A DNA stretch of 64,000 nucleotides from Mycobacteroides salmoniphilum (GTDB taxonomy: Bacteria; Actinomycetota; Actinomycetes; Mycobacteriales; Mycobacteriaceae), in NCBI RefSeq assembly GCF_004924335.1, contig NZ_CP024633.1, positions 1,116,001 through 1,180,000 of the forward strand, given 5' to 3'. The position numbers and the translations under genes are program-made. Under the pieces are notes generated by a model, which was not told the DNA's origin, made no database searches, and worked only from the letters and a program-made list of their open reading frames with translations. Positions within the stretch are counted from its first letter, which is position 1. Every line of letters begins with the position of its first letter. This document shows, piece after piece, positions 62,925-64,000 of the stretch.

Positions 62925-63368
62925 ATGACCAGTAACCCGCCCGACGAGGAGTCGATGCCGCCGACGACCCAGCGGCCATTGGATCCGCCCGCGTCCGCAT
63001 ACTCCGAGGCGGATGATTCCGAGATTTCCGTCGGTAATCGCTCATGGCGCTGGGTGTGGATCGTCTGCGCGGTTGCGGGCGTGGCCATTGCGGTGGCGCT
63101 GGTCCTAGCCCTGCTGGAGGTCGACAAGGCCGAGGAGCCGGCGACACCGGCCCCGGCGACGTCGACAACCGAACATCCTTCTGCGCCAAGTAGTTTGGTG
63201 CCGGTAGCGCCGCCGCCCCAGACGGTGATCAGTACCGTCATCGAAACCACGGTGGTGGTGGAGACGCCCGCGCCGGTAGCGCCGCCTGAGGTGGTGCCGA
63301 CGCGTCCGGAGGAGGGGCGGCTGTGCCACGAGTTGCACCCGCGCCGGGATTGCGAGGGGTACCGGTAA
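62925..63368 (+). CDS. Proline-rich single-span membrane protein
   Basis: The product has 147 residues: a short charged cytosolic part, a helix (about 43-64: WVWIVCAVAGVAIAVALVLAL), then a Pro/Thr/Val-rich external region with VVVETPAPVAPPEVVPT and a C-terminal CHELHPRRDC with two cysteines. No family is recognised. It begins 56 bp after fbiC. An external role in the envelope is likely from the layout. Confidence 0.75.
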   Translation: MTSNPPDEESMPPTTQRPLDPPASAYSEADDSEISVGNRSWRWVWIVCAVAGVAIAVALVLALLEVDKAEEPATPAPATSTTEHPSAPSSLVPVAPPPQTVISTVIETTVVVETPAPVAPPEVVPTRPEEGRLCHELHPRRDCEGYR

Positions 63369-63442
63369 GTTGACGGTCTCTGTCCGCACCTGACTGACTG
63401 GATGGCGCTGGGTTAACTCCGGTGTTCGGTTTGGGCATCGTG

Positions 63443-64000
63443 ATGTGCGTGATTGCCCGACTCATAGCGACAAGTTTGATCGTTGCCATGCTTGGGCTCC
63501 TGGCAGCCGTCCCGGCTACCGCAGAGCCGAGAGAAATGGCGCCACAGTCGTATTCGCGGACTACTCGGGATGGCTGGCAGCTGCAGATTCGGCTCGAGAA
63601 TGAACGCGTTAACCCGGTGCCCAATCTGGCGTCGGCAACCAACTCGCGCGAGGCATTCATCACCCTCTCGGGCACCGCGACCGCGACCGGCGGCACCAAC
63701 CCCATCACCGACAGCCTCTTCGTCATCGGATATCAGCTCGGTTGCCAGTCCGATGTGTCCTCGGGATTGCAGCTGGGCGGGTCAGCAGGTATCGCGCCGT
63801 CGGTAAGCCTTGGGGTGGCGCCCACGCCGTCGGTAGGAGTCGGTGGTAGTGCGGGCGTCAGCGGATTTGTGCAGACCGTGGTGCAGCCGGGCGTCATCGT
63901 CAACCTGCCGATGGCCAATATGGTGCTCTCTCATGGTGGTACGGGTGCGCTGGACTTGGACAACGTGCACGTAAAGGCCGACGCCTGCGGTGGCGATGTG
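63443..64000 (+). CDS. MspA-family porin, truncated by window end
   Basis: The first 186 codons are present from ATG 63443, with a Sec signal peptide ending PATAEPRE. The mature part matches MspA-type porins: REFMAPQSY-like start, TTRDGWQLQIRLENERVN, then a Gly/Val-rich beta region GGSAGIAPSVSLGVAPTPSV and NLPMANMVLSHGGTGALDL, with the last DACGGDV. MspA porins form octameric outer-membrane pores for small solutes in fast-growing mycobacteria and are absent from M. tuberculosis. The C-terminus lies outside the window. Confidence 0.88.
   Translation, partial: MCVIARLIATSLIVAMLGLLAAVPATAEPREMAPQSYSRTTRDGWQLQIRLENERVNPVPNLASATNSREAFITLSGTATATGGTNPITDSLFVIGYQLGCQSDVSSGLQLGGSAGIAPSVSLGVAPTPSVGVGGSAGVSGFVQTVVQPGVIVNLPMANMVLSHGGTGALDLDNVHVKADACGGDV

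Overview
The window comes from a high-GC actinobacterium and reads as a rapidly growing mycobacterium, most plausibly the Mycobacteroides abscessus/chelonae group. Seen directly: mycothiol synthesis (mshB), coenzyme F420 synthesis (fbiC), PIM/LAM envelope genes (pimE, lpqW), a mycobacterial multicopper oxidase with its copper operators, an MspA-type porin at the right edge, and type VII secretion-type (WXG100-like) proteins. The species assignment is inference. I see no rRNA, tRNA, CRISPR array, phage or transposase gene.

Layout. (1) 1-2.9 kb: left end of an AAA ATPase / DUF5691 / SWIM zinc-finger operon. (2) 2.9-12.6 kb: a core block in the same order as M. tuberculosis Rv1107c-Rv1112 (xseB, xseA, an Rv1109c-like protein, ispH, an Rv1111c-like protein, ychF). 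It is interrupted by cstA-ybdD, two small secreted proteins of one family and a PspC protein. (3) 12.6-14.9 kb: small enzymes; the last codons of ychF recur twice after it, each time after one inserted gene. (4) 14.9-19.6 kb: copper locus mmcO | lpqS-cysK2-MFS with two RicR-type palindromes between the divergent units. (5) 19.6-25.8 kb: ABC-F ATPase, a small unannotated ORF with a strong terminator, DoxX, a GT39-like enzyme and a wax-ester-synthase-like protein.

(6) 25.8-31.8 kb: a six-gene cluster of type VII secretion-type proteins and lipoproteins in two transcription units. Each unit is preceded by GGAAC-N17-CGTC(A/G), the form reported for ECF sigma-M promoters; this is the best candidate for an undescribed system here. 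(7) 32.1-46.2 kb: accessory and housekeeping genes: an MMPL transporter with a TetR regulator, tpx with an NTF2-like partner, two LCM-type methyltransferases, an acyltransferase, an MFS exporter, an acetate-type symporter with its DUF485 partner, and a second WXG-like pair related to (6). (8) 46.3-62.9 kb: a core block matching parts of Rv1156-Rv1173: HhH-GPD glycosylase, Ala/Pro-rich secreted protein, pimE, pterin dehydratase, mutT2, typA, lpqW, mshB, an Rv1171-like membrane protein and fbiC, with an SDR, purU, a Ddn-like reductase and an alkylsulfatase added. (9) 62.9-64 kb: a proline-rich membrane protein and a truncated MspA-family porin.

How the genes work together. pimE and lpqW act at the PIM/LAM branch of envelope synthesis. 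fbiC makes the F420 precursor used by Ddn-like reductases. mshB and tpx serve thiol redox defence. The mmcO-lpqS-cysK2 cluster is a copper response. The type VII-type loci look like secreted or surface-associated functions that would depend on an ESX core encoded elsewhere.
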